Source: Streptomyces sp. 2114.4 (GTDB lineage Bacteria; Actinomycetota; Actinomycetes; Streptomycetales; Streptomycetaceae). Taken from it: DNA of 64,000 bases. Within the stretch, counting starts at the first letter, position 1, and each line of letters starts with the position of its first letter. The notes beneath the pieces are model-generated. The model searched no databases. It was given only the letters and a program-made list of their open reading frames with translations, and was not told where the DNA came from. The translations under genes and the position numbers were made by a program. Shown here piece after piece: positions 8,996 to 18,215 of this stretch. The stretch is from assembly GCF_900187385.1 (NCBI RefSeq), contig NZ_FYEY01000001.1, positions 4,092,001 through 4,156,000 of the forward strand, given 5' to 3'.

Positions 8996-9019
8996 GCGCT
9001 GTTTCACGTGAAACAGCGC
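8996..9019. other. parS site (9001-9014) in a 24-nt palindrome between ssb and rpsR
   Basis: The perfect GTTTCACGTGAAAC core is extended on both sides by GCGCT/AGCGC, giving a 24-nt perfect palindrome. In RNA it would form a continuous hairpin in the ssb-rpsR intercistronic gap. It could act as attenuator or processing site as well as ParB target; the RNA role is inferred. Confidence 0.9.
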
Positions 9020-9083
9020 CGTGAGGCGGCCAGGGACCTTGAGGGCGTCAGCACAAACTTCTTGAACTCATTGGAGAGAGACA

Positions 9084-9320
9084 ATGGCGAAGCCGCCTGC
9101 TCGCAAGCCTAAGAAGAAGGTTTGCGTGTTCTGCAAGGAGAAGATCTCCTACGTCGACTACAAGGACACGAACCTGCTGCGGAAGTTCATCTCCGACCGC
9201 GGCAAGATCCGTGCCCGCCGGGTCACCGGCAACTGCACTCAGCACCAGCGTGACGTCGCCACGGCCGTGAAGAACAGCCGTGAGATGGCGCTGCTGCCCT
9301 ACACGTCCACCGCGCGATAA
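9084..9320 (+). CDS. rpsR: 30S ribosomal protein S18 (cysteine-containing, probable zinc-binding form)
   Basis: A 78-residue bS18 with motif CVFC (C14, C17) and a later C51-T-Q-H54, arranged like the zinc-binding C+ form of S18. Streptomycetes often carry a cysteine-free paralogue elsewhere that is induced when zinc is scarce; none is in this window. Co-transcribed with rpsF and ssb. The start is supported by GGAGAG six bases upstream. Confidence 0.97.
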   Translation: MAKPPARKPKKKVCVFCKEKISYVDYKDTNLLRKFISDRGKIRARRVTGNCTQHQRDVATAVKNSREMALLPYTSTAR

Positions 9321-9338
9321 GGGAAGGGTGACCGAATC

Positions 9339-9785
9339 ATGAAGATCATCCTCACCCACGAGGTCTCCGGCCTCGGCACCGCCGGCGACGTCGTTGACGT
9401 CCGCGACGGGTACGCCCGTAACTACCTGGTCCCGCGTGGTTTCGCGATCCGCTGGACCAAGGGTGGCGAGAAGGACGTCGAGCAGATCCGCCGCGGTCGC
9501 AAGATCCGCGAGATCGCCACGATCGAGCAGGCCAACGAGATCAAGGGCCGGCTCGAGGGCGTCAACGTGAAGCTGGCCGTTCGCGCCGGCGACGCGGGCC
9601 GCCTGTTCGGCTCCGTCACCCCGGCCGATGTCGCCTCGGCGATCAAGGCTGCCGGTGGTCCGGACGTCGACAAGCGTCGTGTCGAGCTCGGCTCGCCGAT
9701 CAAGACCCTGGGCGCCCACCAGATCTCCGTGCGTCTGCACGCCGAGGTCGTGGCGAAGCTCGGCGTCGAGGTCGTCGCCGCGTAG
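9339..9785 (+). CDS. rplI: 50S ribosomal protein L9
   Basis: A 148-residue bL9 with the signature opening MKIILTHEVSGLGTAGDVVDV and GYARNYLVPRGFA, a long connecting helix, and a C-terminal RNA-binding domain ending AEVVAKLGVEVVAA. It lies 18 bp after rpsR with a GGGAAGGG ribosome binding site. A strong terminator closes the operon. Confidence 0.98.
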   Translation: MKIILTHEVSGLGTAGDVVDVRDGYARNYLVPRGFAIRWTKGGEKDVEQIRRGRKIREIATIEQANEIKGRLEGVNVKLAVRAGDAGRLFGSVTPADVASAIKAAGGPDVDKRRVELGSPIKTLGAHQISVRLHAEVVAKLGVEVVAA

Positions 9786-9799
9786 TTTCCGCACCACGC

Positions 9800-9840
9800 C
9801 GAAGGGCCGCATCCCGTCACCAACGGGGTGCGGCCCTTCG
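9800..9840. terminator. Terminator between rplI and the convergent protease gene
   Basis: An 18-bp stem with one G-T wobble (9800-9817 with 9823-9840) encloses a 5-nt loop. Confidence 0.85.
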
Positions 9841-9868
9841 CCGTGTCCGGGGCGCCGGCAGCCGGAGG

Positions 9869-10741
9869 TCAGTCCTCGTTCTGAGCGCGCCGGTAGAGCT
9901 CGGCGACATCGTCGTCGAAGTACGCGGCGTAGGAGACATCGTCTTCGTCGCCACCGCCTTCGTGGCCGCCGAGAACACCGATGACCGTGCCGGTATGGCT
10001 CTTGGGGTCGTAGTCGGCCAGCCAGGGACTGCCGCTCGTCCCGCCCTCGAAGTCGGTGCACTGGATGCGCATCTGGGTGTCGCTGTACTTCGTGGTGCGG
10101 TTCTGGCAGGAGATCGGGGTGTCCCGGCTGGTCGGATAGCCGGTGATCTTGACCTCGTTGTCGAAGCCACGGTCGATGCCGAGGGTGTTGCCGCCCAGGA
10201 CGTCCTGGATCTGCTTGCCGTTCTTCTTGTCGAGCACGAGGAAGGCAACATCCAGATCCTCGTCCTGCGACTTGACCCAGCGGTCGTCGACGATCACCTT
10301 CTTGACCTTCCAGAGGCCGGTGGGCTCATCGCGGTCGCGGTAGTCGGGGGCGAAGACGAGATCGTTCACCGTGGTCCCGGCGTCCGCGTCAAAGGCGCAG
10401 TGTGCCGCGGTGATGAGCATGTTCCGGCCCGGGCTCTGCACCACGCTCGCCGTACAGAAGTGGTCTCCGGAGTCGTCCTTCTCGAAGACCACGCCGACCC
10501 GGGCGTTCTGCTCGGTGCGGCGTGGAGTGTAGGCATTGCCGTCCTCGGCCGGGGCCGTGGCGGCGGGATCCTGATCCTGGGGATCTCGGTCGGCCTCGCC
10601 GGACTTGCCGAAGCTGCTGTGACCGCTGACACGGCTGCTGCTCCTGTCGCCCTCCCCTTCCGAGGCGTAGCCCACCACAACAGCAGCCACCATGACGACG
10701 AGCGTCAGGGGCACCACGGACCTACCGGCAAGCGAGCGCAC
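9869..10741 (-). CDS. Secreted/anchored trypsin-like serine protease
   Basis: About 290 residues from the GTG at 10741; an upstream GTG at 10762 is possible, and neither has a clear ribosome binding site. A hydrophobic signal or anchor segment (about 8-25) is followed by a polar linker. The chymotrypsin-fold triad is visible: TAAHC (H114), DLDVAF (D164) and GGTSGSPW (S236). The serine motif is GTSGSP rather than GDSGGP, as in many actinobacterial secreted trypsin-like proteins, so the S1 pocket may differ from trypsin. It is exported; its substrate is unknown. Confidence 0.85.
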   Translation of the reverse strand: MRSLAGRSVVPLTLVVMVAAVVVGYASEGEGDRSSSRVSGHSSFGKSGEADRDPQDQDPAATAPAEDGNAYTPRRTEQNARVGVVFEKDDSGDHFCTASVVQSPGRNMLITAAHCAFDADAGTTVNDLVFAPDYRDRDEPTGLWKVKKVIVDDRWVKSQDEDLDVAFLVLDKKNGKQIQDVLGGNTLGIDRGFDNEVKITGYPTSRDTPISCQNRTTKYSDTQMRIQCTDFEGGTSGSPWLADYDPKSHTGTVIGVLGGHEGGGDEDDVSYAAYFDDDVAELYRRAQNED

Positions 10742-10782
10742 ACGGTCATTATTGACATGCACTACGTGCTGCGGGAGATGGT

Positions 10783-12120
10783 TCAGCGCGAGGCTCCTGT
10801 CACAATCCACCGGCCCGAGCGGGTACGCAGCCACAGAGTCAGCATGCGGACGGTCATCATCAGCGCCATGGCCCACCACAGCGCCACCAGTCCGCCGCCC
10901 AGAGCGGGCACGGCCAGCGCGGCCGGAGCGAACAGCGCCAGCGTCACCACCATGGCCCAGGCGAGATACGGGCCGTCCCCCGCGCCCATCAGGACGCCGT
11001 CGAGGATGAAGACGATGCCGGACACCGGTTGTGTCACGGCCACGACCAGGAGCGTGCTCAGCAAGGGGCCCTGCACGGCGGGGTCCGAGGTGAACAGGGG
11101 GATGAACGCGGGGCGGGCGAGCGCGACCAGCACACCGAGTACCAGTCCGGCCGCGATGCCCCACTGGACCATCCGGCGGCAGGCGGCGCGGGCGCCGTCG
11201 CGGTCCCCCGCGCCGAGGTAGCGGCCTATGATGGCCTGCCCGGCGATGGCGATGGCGTCCAGCGCGAAGGCCAGCAGGGACCACAGCGTGAGCACGATCT
11301 GATGCGCGGCGACCTCGGCATCGCCGAGCCGGGCGGCAACGGCGGTGGCGATCATCAGCACAGCGCGCAGCGAAAGCGTACGGACCAGCAGCGGGACCCC
11401 TGCCTGGGCCGAGGCGCGGATGCCCACGGCGTCGGGGCGCAGCGAGGCGCAGTGTCGTCGGGCACCGCGGATGACCACGGTGAGGTAGACCGCGGCCATG
11501 CCGCACTGGGCGATGACCGTGCCCCAGGCGGAGCCCGCGATGCCGAGCCCGGCGCCGTAGACCAGGCAGACGTTGAGCGCGGCGTTGACGGAGAAGCCGC
11601 CGATGGCGACGTAGAGCGGGGTCCGGGTGTCCTGGAGCCCGCGGAGCACGCCGGTGGCGGCCAGCACGACGAGCATCGCGGGGATGCCGAGGGCGCTGAT
11701 GCGCAGGTACGCCGTCGCGTACGGGGCAGCGGTGGCGGAGGCCCCGAAGGCCTCCACGAGCCAGGGGGCCGTGGGCAGGACGGCCACGATGACGGCGGCG
11801 CCGAGCAGCAGGGCGAGCCAGATGCCGTCCATGCCCTGGCGGATGGCGGCGGGAAGATCGCCGGCGCCGACCCTGCGGGCGACCGCCGCGGTGGTCGCGT
11901 AGGCGAGGAAGACGAAGACGGAGACGGCGGTGGTGAGCAGGGCGGCGGCGACGCCCAGGCCGGCGAGCTGGGGAGTGCCGAGGTGGCCGATGACGGCGCT
12001 GTCGACCATGACGAAGAGAGGTTCCGCGACCAGTGAGCCGAAGGCGGGCAGGGCGAGGGCGATGATCTCGCGGTCATGGCGACGGTCGGTGCGCCGCGGT
12101 GTCGCGGGAGCCTGGGTCAT
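10783..12120 (-). CDS. MATE-family (DinF-type) efflux protein
   Basis: A 445-residue protein with about 12 membrane segments in two MATE halves. The first motif is IALALPAFGSLVAEPLFVMVDSA-like with GHLGTPQLAGLG, and the second half has HQIVLTLWSLLAFALDAIAI. MATE proteins couple export of cationic compounds to proton or sodium entry. The ATG at 12120 begins family-like sequence; an upstream TTG would add 12 residues. It is divergent from dnaB across the DnaA-box-rich gap. Substrate unknown. Confidence 0.9.
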   Translation of the reverse strand: MTQAPATPRRTDRRHDREIIALALPAFGSLVAEPLFVMVDSAVIGHLGTPQLAGLGVAAALLTTAVSVFVFLAYATTAAVARRVGAGDLPAAIRQGMDGIWLALLLGAAVIVAVLPTAPWLVEAFGASATAAPYATAYLRISALGIPAMLVVLAATGVLRGLQDTRTPLYVAIGGFSVNAALNVCLVYGAGLGIAGSAWGTVIAQCGMAAVYLTVVIRGARRHCASLRPDAVGIRASAQAGVPLLVRTLSLRAVLMIATAVAARLGDAEVAAHQIVLTLWSLLAFALDAIAIAGQAIIGRYLGAGDRDGARAACRRMVQWGIAAGLVLGVLVALARPAFIPLFTSDPAVQGPLLSTLLVVAVTQPVSGIVFILDGVLMGAGDGPYLAWAMVVTLALFAPAALAVPALGGGLVALWWAMALMMTVRMLTLWLRTRSGRWIVTGASR

Positions 12121-12578
12121 GCGCCCAAGGTAATCGTCCACAGGTAAGAGATGCAAACCTATTGCAGTCCTTACTTTCCGCTGTGGGGAGTTGCCTCCCC
12201 TGTGCCGTTTGTCGTGATCTTGAGCCGCATGGGGAAGTTTTTCTTCCCCACAGCCTATGGATGAGAAATCTGCAGGTCAGGAGGGTGTGGGCAGGGTGAT
12301 TGTGTGCTTGTCCACAGAAGTTTCCCCCGTGCCGTGCACAGGATCCGGGGACTTCTCCACAGCTGTAGGCCAGTCATCCACATGGCCTGTGGATAACCAG
12401 ATTGGCGGACGGTGCCCACGGGCCTACCGTGGTCCGGCACCCGCCGCCTGTTCCGGCTTGAGAAATCGTCCGAACTCGACGCGCCGTAACCGGAGTCGGG
12501 CGTCTCGATTGTCAGAGCTGTGCCGTAAGAAAGAACAGCACAGCAAGGTCCGCGCCGCGGACGGGAGGAGGTGCCGGG
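12121..12578. promoter_or_regulatory. DnaA-box-like cluster upstream of dnaB
   Basis: Within this 458-bp gap I find TCGTCCACA (12134), TTCCCCACA (12244), TTGTCCACA (12308), TTCTCCACA (12353), TCATCCACA (12374) and, on the minus strand, TTATCCACA (12388-12396). TTGTCCACA is the preferred Streptomyces DnaA box, and TTATCCACA is the classical strong box. The others differ by one or two bases. The cluster lies 180-445 bp before dnaB and could regulate dnaB, titrate DnaA, or both. No gene is seen in the gap. Confidence 0.65.
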
Positions 12579-14054
12579 GTGAGCATTCCCGAGCCCATGG
12601 AAGACCCCTGGGCGGACTCCGGTCCCAGCGACCTGCTGCCGGCCGCCCGCTCCCGGCGGGGCGAGGGCAAGGGACGCGGCCGCGGCGACCGCCAGGAACG
12701 CGACGACGACGGCGGCTCCTGGGCAGGCGGTTTCGAGCGTGTCCCCCCACAGGACCTGGATGCCGAGCAGTCCGTGCTCGGCGGCATGCTGCTGTCCAAG
12801 GACGCGATCGCGGATGTCGTCGAGGTCCTCAAGGGCGAGGACTTCTACCGACCCGCCCATGAGCTGGTCTACCAGGCGATCCTCGACCTGTATGCCAAGG
12901 GCGAGCCTGCCGACCCGATCACCATCGCCGCGGAGCTGACCAAGCGCGGCGAGATTGCGCGGGTCGGCGGTGCCTCGTATCTGCACACGCTCGTCCAGTC
13001 CGTACCGACCGCCGCGAACGCCGAGTACTACGCCGAGATCGTCCATGAGCGTGCGGTGCTGCGCCGGCTGGTCGAGGCCGGCACCCGCATCACGCAGATG
13101 GGATACGCCGCGGACGGCGACGTCGACGAGATCGTCAACAGCGCCCAGGCGGAGATCTACGCCGTCACCGAGCAGCGGACCAGTGAGGACTACCTTCCGC
13201 TCGGCGACATCATGGAGGGCGCCCTCGACGAGATCGAGGCGATCGGTTCGCGCCAGGGCCAGATGACGGGCGTGCCGACGGGCTTCACCGACCTGGATGC
13301 CCTGACGAACGGCCTGCACCCCGGCCAGATGATCGTGATCGCGGCCCGTCCCGCCATGGGTAAGTCGACCCTGGCGCTGGACTTCGCGCGGGCCTGCTCG
13401 ATCAAGAGCAACCTGCCGAGCGTGATCTTCTCGCTGGAAATGGGACGCAACGAGATCGCGATGCGTCTGCTGTCCGCCGAGGCGCGGGTCGCGCTGCACC
13501 ACATGCGCTCCGGCAGCATGACGGACGAGGACTGGACACGGCTGGCGCGCCGGATGCCGGATGTCTCCGCCGCGCCGCTGTACATCGACGATTCGCCGAA
13601 CCTGTCGATGATGGAGATCCGTGCCAAGTGCCGCCGGCTCAAGCAGCGCAACGAACTGAAGCTGGTGGTCATCGACTACCTCCAGCTGATGCAGTCCGGC
13701 GGCTCGAAGCGCGCCGAGAGCCGCCAGCAGGAGGTCTCGGACATGTCCCGGAACCTCAAGCTGCTGGCGAAGGAGCTGGAGCTCCCGGTGATCGCGCTCT
13801 CGCAGCTGAACCGTGGTCCCGAGCAGCGCACGGACAAGAAGCCGATGGTCTCCGACCTGCGTGAATCCGGTTCGATCGAGCAGGACGCCGACATGGTCAT
13901 CCTGCTGCACCGCGAGGACGCCTACGAGAAGGAGTCCCCGCGGGCCGGCGAGGCCGACCTGATCGTGGCGAAGCACCGTAACGGCCCCACGGCGACGATC
14001 ACGGTCGCGTTCCAGGGTCACTACTCGCGCTTCGTGGACATGGCGCAGACGTGA
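12579..14054 (+). CDS. dnaB: Replicative DNA helicase DnaB
   Basis: A 491-residue hexameric 5'-3' replicative helicase. A polar extension (1-50) precedes the DnaB N-terminal domain (from PPQDLDAEQSVLGGMLL) and the RecA-like motor. Walker A is ARPAMGKST (256-264), Walker B is VVIDYLQ (363-369), and a SQLNRGPEQR arginine-finger region follows. No intein is present. A GTG start follows GGGAGGAGG. The gene is complete to GHYSRFVDMAQT. A Tn7-like element begins 8 bp after its stop codon without touching the reading frame. Confidence 0.98.
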   Translation: MSIPEPMEDPWADSGPSDLLPAARSRRGEGKGRGRGDRQERDDDGGSWAGGFERVPPQDLDAEQSVLGGMLLSKDAIADVVEVLKGEDFYRPAHELVYQAILDLYAKGEPADPITIAAELTKRGEIARVGGASYLHTLVQSVPTAANAEYYAEIVHERAVLRRLVEAGTRITQMGYAADGDVDEIVNSAQAEIYAVTEQRTSEDYLPLGDIMEGALDEIEAIGSRQGQMTGVPTGFTDLDALTNGLHPGQMIVIAARPAMGKSTLALDFARACSIKSNLPSVIFSLEMGRNEIAMRLLSAEARVALHHMRSGSMTDEDWTRLARRMPDVSAAPLYIDDSPNLSMMEIRAKCRRLKQRNELKLVVIDYLQLMQSGGSKRAESRQQEVSDMSRNLKLLAKELELPVIALSQLNRGPEQRTDKKPMVSDLRESGSIEQDADMVILLHREDAYEKESPRAGEADLIVAKHRNGPTATITVAFQGHYSRFVDMAQT

Positions 14055-14062
14055 GTGGCGCG

Positions 14063-14254
14063 TGTAGGGTCTCAGATTTCGCGGCACAATCTCATCTCCG
14101 ATGGCACATCGATGGCACTTATGCCGCCGTTGTGAGACTCGCCGGTCGGGGCGTTCACCCTTTCGGGTGAGTGGGTTCCGGCTCGTACCGCGCGTTGAAG
14201 TTCGGCTGACACCCTTGGCTGCGCGGGCCAGCGCCCGTGGGCTGGGGGTGCGCG
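14063..14254 (+). repeat. Left end of the Tn7-like element
   Basis: This tract starts TGTAGGGTCTCAG and carries a direct repeat GATGGCAC (14100-14107 and 14111-14118) and a TGTGAGAC motif at 14131-14138. GTGAGAC also recurs near the right end. Such repeats are candidates for TnsB-type binding sites, though no clean 22-bp Tn7-style array is visible. Confidence 0.5.
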
Positions 14255-14974
14255 ATGGACAGTGTCGCTGCGACGGTGAGTCTCCGGCGGAGGCGTGGTC
14301 CTCTGGTGGAGGACCGAGACTGGGGTACGGCGCCTGTCGAGCTTCTGCAGTCGGCTCATCCGTGGCGGACGTTCCGCTGGCACAGGGGCCAGAAGCATTA
14401 CTCGGGTACCTACTGGTCGGCGACGATGCGCGACCACGTGATCTACGAGTCGCGATTGGAACTGTCGCGCTTGCTCTTCGCCGACTTCGATCCGTCCGTA
14501 CGCGGCATCGTGGCCCAGCCTTTCCTTCTGAAGACGGTGCTTGAGGGGAAGGCGCGTCGGCATATCCCGGACTATCTCCTGCTCACCGGGAAGGTGCCGG
14601 TGGTCGTTGACGTCAAGCCGTTGCACCGGTTGTCCAAGCCTGAGGTGGCATTCACCTTCGGCTGGACCCGGCGGGCGGTGGAATCGCGGGGGTGGAAGTA
14701 CGAGGTCTGGAGCGAGCCTCCGGCCGTGGAGCTGGAGAACATTCGGTTCCTGGCGGGTTACCGCAGAGACTGGCTGTTCAGAGCCCAGGTTCTGGAAGAG
14801 CTCCGAGACGTGGATCTCGACGGGCTTCTTCTGGAGCAAGTCGCGGGGTGCCTGCCGAATCATCCGGAGCCGCAAGTGCGCGCCGCCGTCCATCATTTGC
14901 TCTGGACGCAGGCTCTTGTCACCGATCTCAACCGGCCACTCGGCCCTTCACGCATTCTGAGGAGGGCAGCGTGA
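14255..14974 (+). CDS. TnsA-like heteromeric transposase endonuclease subunit
   Basis: A 239-residue protein with a PD-(D/E)xK nuclease core: YESRLE (E65), HIPDY (D106) and VVDVK (D119, K121). This is the order of catalytic residues in Tn7 TnsA, which cuts the 5' strands at the transposon ends while TnsB cuts and joins the 3' ends. The C-terminal half (about 135-239) resembles the TnsA region that contacts TnsC. ATG 14255 is preferred; an upstream in-frame GTG exists at 14237. The stop overlaps the next GTG (GTGA), implying translational coupling. Confidence 0.85.
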   Translation: MDSVAATVSLRRRRGPLVEDRDWGTAPVELLQSAHPWRTFRWHRGQKHYSGTYWSATMRDHVIYESRLELSRLLFADFDPSVRGIVAQPFLLKTVLEGKARRHIPDYLLLTGKVPVVVDVKPLHRLSKPEVAFTFGWTRRAVESRGWKYEVWSEPPAVELENIRFLAGYRRDWLFRAQVLEELRDVDLDGLLLEQVAGCLPNHPEPQVRAAVHHLLWTQALVTDLNRPLGPSRILRRAA

Positions 14975-17100
14975 GCAGGGCGGGGGCTCGGGTTGGAGTT
15001 GGTACGCGCTTCCGCTACGACGGGGAGTCCGTCGAGGTGGTGGAGATGGCAGCGACCACGGCGGGCAACGAGGTGGTTTTGAAGGATGGTCATGGGCGGC
15101 TTCTGCGGTTGTCACTCAAGGAACTGCTGTTCTCCGACCGTGCTGCGATCAGTCCTGACGGCCCGGGACCGTCGGCGGACGACGAGGGTGAGATCGCCTC
15201 AGTGGTTCTCGGGCAGCTCGACGTGGCGGAGAAGCGGAAGGTCCTGGAACGAGCTGAGCACGTCCGCGAAGTGCTGACGGGTTATCGGTCCGGCAGCCTC
15301 GAACTCGCACGCGACGAGGAACCTCGCTCCGAGTACTCGCCGGAGAAGCCCTTGGAGGCCAGATACGCGGCGAAGATCGCTGAACTCGGCGTGGGTCTAC
15401 GGACCTTGAAACGATGGATCGCCGAGTTCCGGGAGCATGGGGAGGCTGGACTCGCTCCCAGGAAGGGGCCGACGCGGAATTCGCGGATCGCGGTCGATGA
15501 CCGATGGGTGGAGACCGCGATGGAGGTGATGGTCGAGCACACCGACCAGTCGCGGCCGTCGCGGACGATGGTGATCGAGCGGACCCGGGCTCGGGTGATT
15601 GCGCGGTTCGGTGAGGGGGTGGTGCCGCAGCCGAGTCGGGCAACGGCGTTTCGGCTGCTGGAGGAGCTGGAGCGACGACATCCGCTGTTCCGGCTGAGTA
15701 CGAAGCGCAACCGGGATATCGTCGGTCGGCCGGAGGGTCAGTACGGCAAGCTGCGGCCGACGCGGCCGGGCGAGTACCTGCTGATGGACTCCACCCGGCT
15801 GGACGTCTTCGCGTTCGACCCGCTGACGCTGAAGTGGGTGCAGGCCGAATTGAGTGTCGGGATGGATTGGTACACCCGGTGCATCACGGGGATCCGGCTC
15901 ACGCCGGTCTCGACGAAGGCGGTGGACGTCAGCGCGGTGCTTTTCCAGTCGTTTCGGCCGAGGCCGGCGGGGCGGGATTGGCCGCGGCACGCGGTCTGGC
16001 CCGAGCACGGCATCCCCCGCACCGTCCTGGTCGACGTCGAGGGCACCACCGGACCGGGCCTGGCCTCGCCGCCCCTGGTCCCCGAGACGCTGGTCGTCGA
16101 CCACGGCAAGGTCTACGTCTCGGAGCATCTGACCAGCGTCTGCCGCCGGATGGGCATCTCGATTCAGCCAGCGAGGCTACGAACGGGCCGCGACAAGGGC
16201 CCGGTGGAGCGCTATTTCCGGACCCTGCGGGAAGGGCTGCTTCAGGTGCTGCCCGGCTACAAGGGGCCCGACATCCACTCGCGGGGCGAGAACCCGGAGG
16301 ACGACGCGTTCTTCTTCCTCGACGAGCTTGAGGCGATCATCCGGGAGTGGACTGCGTCGGTCTATCACTGCAGGCCTCACTCCAGCCTGGTCGATCCGGG
16401 CCTGCCGGGTCTGCGGATGTCCCCGGCGAAGATGTTCGAGCACGGCATGGCGCGGGCGGGTTATATCGAAGCACCCCGCGACCGGGACCTGGCCTTTGAG
16501 TTCCTGCAGACGAAGTGGCGCACGGTCCAGCACTACGGGGTCGAGATCGGCCGCCGCCGCTACAGCGGCCCCGGCTTGCCCGAGCCGGGCATCCGTAGCC
16601 CCTACGACAGTCCAGTCAAGAACGGCTGGCCGTTCCAAGTGGACCCCGACGACATCACCAAGATCTACTTTCGCAACCCCACAACTCGCGAATGGCACAC
16701 CCTGACCTGGGAGCACGCGCCGTCGGTTGAGATGCCGCTGAGCGAGGACGCGTTGACATTCGCCCGGCAGCTGGCCGCCTCGAAGTATCGCTTTCCCGAC
16801 GACCGGCTGGCCGTCGCCGACTTGCTTCAGCGGTGGAACCTCGGGCTGGGCACCACGATTGCCGAGCGGCGCATGGCCCTGCGGCTCTCGCGCGAGCAGG
16901 CCGCCATCGAACTTCCGGAGAGTGAGGCGGAGTCGGTCGTCTCGCTTCCGTCCGTACGCAAGGCCCTTGGCCAGGACGAGGAGACCGCAGAACCGCGGGA
17001 GCCCGACGTGGTGACGGAGACGGGGGACGACGACGAGGCCGATCTGGAGGACCTCGCCGAAGAGAACGACTTCTACGCCGATGCTCTGGAGGACGTGTGA
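14971..17100 (+). CDS. TnsB-like DDE transposase (Mu/Rve superfamily)
   Basis: A 709-residue integrase-fold transposase starting at a GTG with GGAGGG upstream; an in-frame extension upstream is read-through of the tnsA region. N-terminal helix-turn-helix domains cover about 75-240. The catalytic triad is D273 (LMDSTRLD), D377 (VVDHGKVY) and E413 (GPVERYFRTL), giving classical D,D(35)E spacing between the last two. The C-terminal beta-barrel and Mu-type region is followed by a strongly acidic tail, the part that contacts TnsC in Tn7. The protein is intact. It would bind the ends and perform 3' cleavage and strand transfer. Confidence 0.92.
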   Translation: MSRAGARVGVGTRFRYDGESVEVVEMAATTAGNEVVLKDGHGRLLRLSLKELLFSDRAAISPDGPGPSADDEGEIASVVLGQLDVAEKRKVLERAEHVREVLTGYRSGSLELARDEEPRSEYSPEKPLEARYAAKIAELGVGLRTLKRWIAEFREHGEAGLAPRKGPTRNSRIAVDDRWVETAMEVMVEHTDQSRPSRTMVIERTRARVIARFGEGVVPQPSRATAFRLLEELERRHPLFRLSTKRNRDIVGRPEGQYGKLRPTRPGEYLLMDSTRLDVFAFDPLTLKWVQAELSVGMDWYTRCITGIRLTPVSTKAVDVSAVLFQSFRPRPAGRDWPRHAVWPEHGIPRTVLVDVEGTTGPGLASPPLVPETLVVDHGKVYVSEHLTSVCRRMGISIQPARLRTGRDKGPVERYFRTLREGLLQVLPGYKGPDIHSRGENPEDDAFFFLDELEAIIREWTASVYHCRPHSSLVDPGLPGLRMSPAKMFEHGMARAGYIEAPRDRDLAFEFLQTKWRTVQHYGVEIGRRRYSGPGLPEPGIRSPYDSPVKNGWPFQVDPDDITKIYFRNPTTREWHTLTWEHAPSVEMPLSEDALTFARQLAASKYRFPDDRLAVADLLQRWNLGLGTTIAERRMALRLSREQAAIELPESEAESVVSLPSVRKALGQDEETAEPREPDVVTETGDDDEADLEDLAEENDFYADALEDV

Positions 17101-18215
17101 ATGACAGCAGCGTTCCGGAGCCGGAAGATCTCGCCCTGTCGCGGAAGGAGGACTTCAAGGCGTTCGCTGAGAGCCCCCGCCGCAGCCGGCCCGATCTGCT
17201 GACCCGCAAGCAGCTGAAGTCCCTGGCCACGCAGGCGAGGGCGGACTACGACCGGTAGCGCCGGAAGTGGCACGCGAACATCGGACCGGTCAAGACACCA
17301 CAACTGGCAGAGCTCCACGAGGACTTGTGGGACATCGTCGACAGCAACGAGCAGGACGGTGACAAGGCCAAGGGGGCGGTGGCCGTCGACGCGTTCCCGG
17401 GGCTGGGCAAGACGACCTCGGTGCTTGCCTTCGCCCGCGACTTCCACCAGCGTGAGATCGAGGAGTCGGGCCCGTTCACGAGCCAGGGGCACGAGCGGAT
17501 TCCCGTCTGCCGGGTCGGGCTGACCGGGAACACCGGGATGAAGGACCTCAACCGAGCCATGCTGGAGTTCTTCGGCCACCCCGGACAGGGGCGGGGCACC
17601 ACCGCCCAGTTCGGACGGCGGGTGCTGGACTGCGTGTTGTCCTGCGATGTCCGACTGGTGGTTCTGGACGATCTGCACTTTTTGAAATGGGGACAGAAGA
17701 GCGGCATCGAGGTGAGCAATCACCTGAAGTGGATCGCCAACGAGTTCCCGGTGACGTTGCTGATGGTGGGGGTCGAGCTCGCGGAGAAGGGCCTGTTCGG
17801 CGAGGGAACGAACGGGCGCGACACCGCTCTGGCCCAGACCGGCCGTCGCACCACCCGCCTGGGACTGCGTCCGTTCACCATCGACGCGGAGGTCGGGCGA
17901 CGGGAATGGCGGCAGATGCTGCTGGCCCTCGAACAGCGCGTCGTGCTCACCGACAAGCACCCCGGCATGCTCGCGGACGACCTGTCGGACTACCTCTTCG
18001 CCCGCAGCACCGGACACATCGGTTCGCTGATGACGCTGATCAACCGCGGCTGCCAGCGGGCGGTCCGCACCGGCGCCGAACGGCTGGACCAGGAGCTGAT
18101 GGACCGGGTGAAGAACGACGAGGCGTCCGAGGCAGCCCGCCTCGAACTTCAAGCCGCGCTGGAGAAGAAGCGGCTGACCAGCCGTCCGAGGTCCCGGGGC
18201 CGACGAGCCGCATGA
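17097..18215 (+). pseudogene. TnsC/TniB-like AAA+ ATPase interrupted by an amber codon
   Basis: The natural GTG start at 17097 overlaps the tnsB stop. The frame reads 53 codons, meets TAG at 17256-17258, then continues in the same frame for 318 codons. Sequence after the stop is still family-like (RRKWHANIGPVKTPQLAELH), so a single substitution in a sense codon is the simplest cause. Walker A is FPGLGKTT and Walker B is VVLDDLHFL. An internal GTG at 17379, just before Walker A, could restart translation but would lose about 94 N-terminal residues. TnsC bridges transposase and target selector, so loss should impair transposition. Suppression or a sequencing error are alternatives. Confidence 0.82.

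Noticed and set aside
12182..12190. TGTGGGGAG as a further DnaA box
   Set aside because: Its complement CTCCCCACA differs at several positions from the consensus and was left out of the cluster.
17325..18215. Treating the TnsC-like gene as an intact protein starting at TTG 17325
   Set aside because: Family-like sequence extends upstream through the amber codon to a GTG overlapping the tnsB stop, so an interrupted gene is the better reading.
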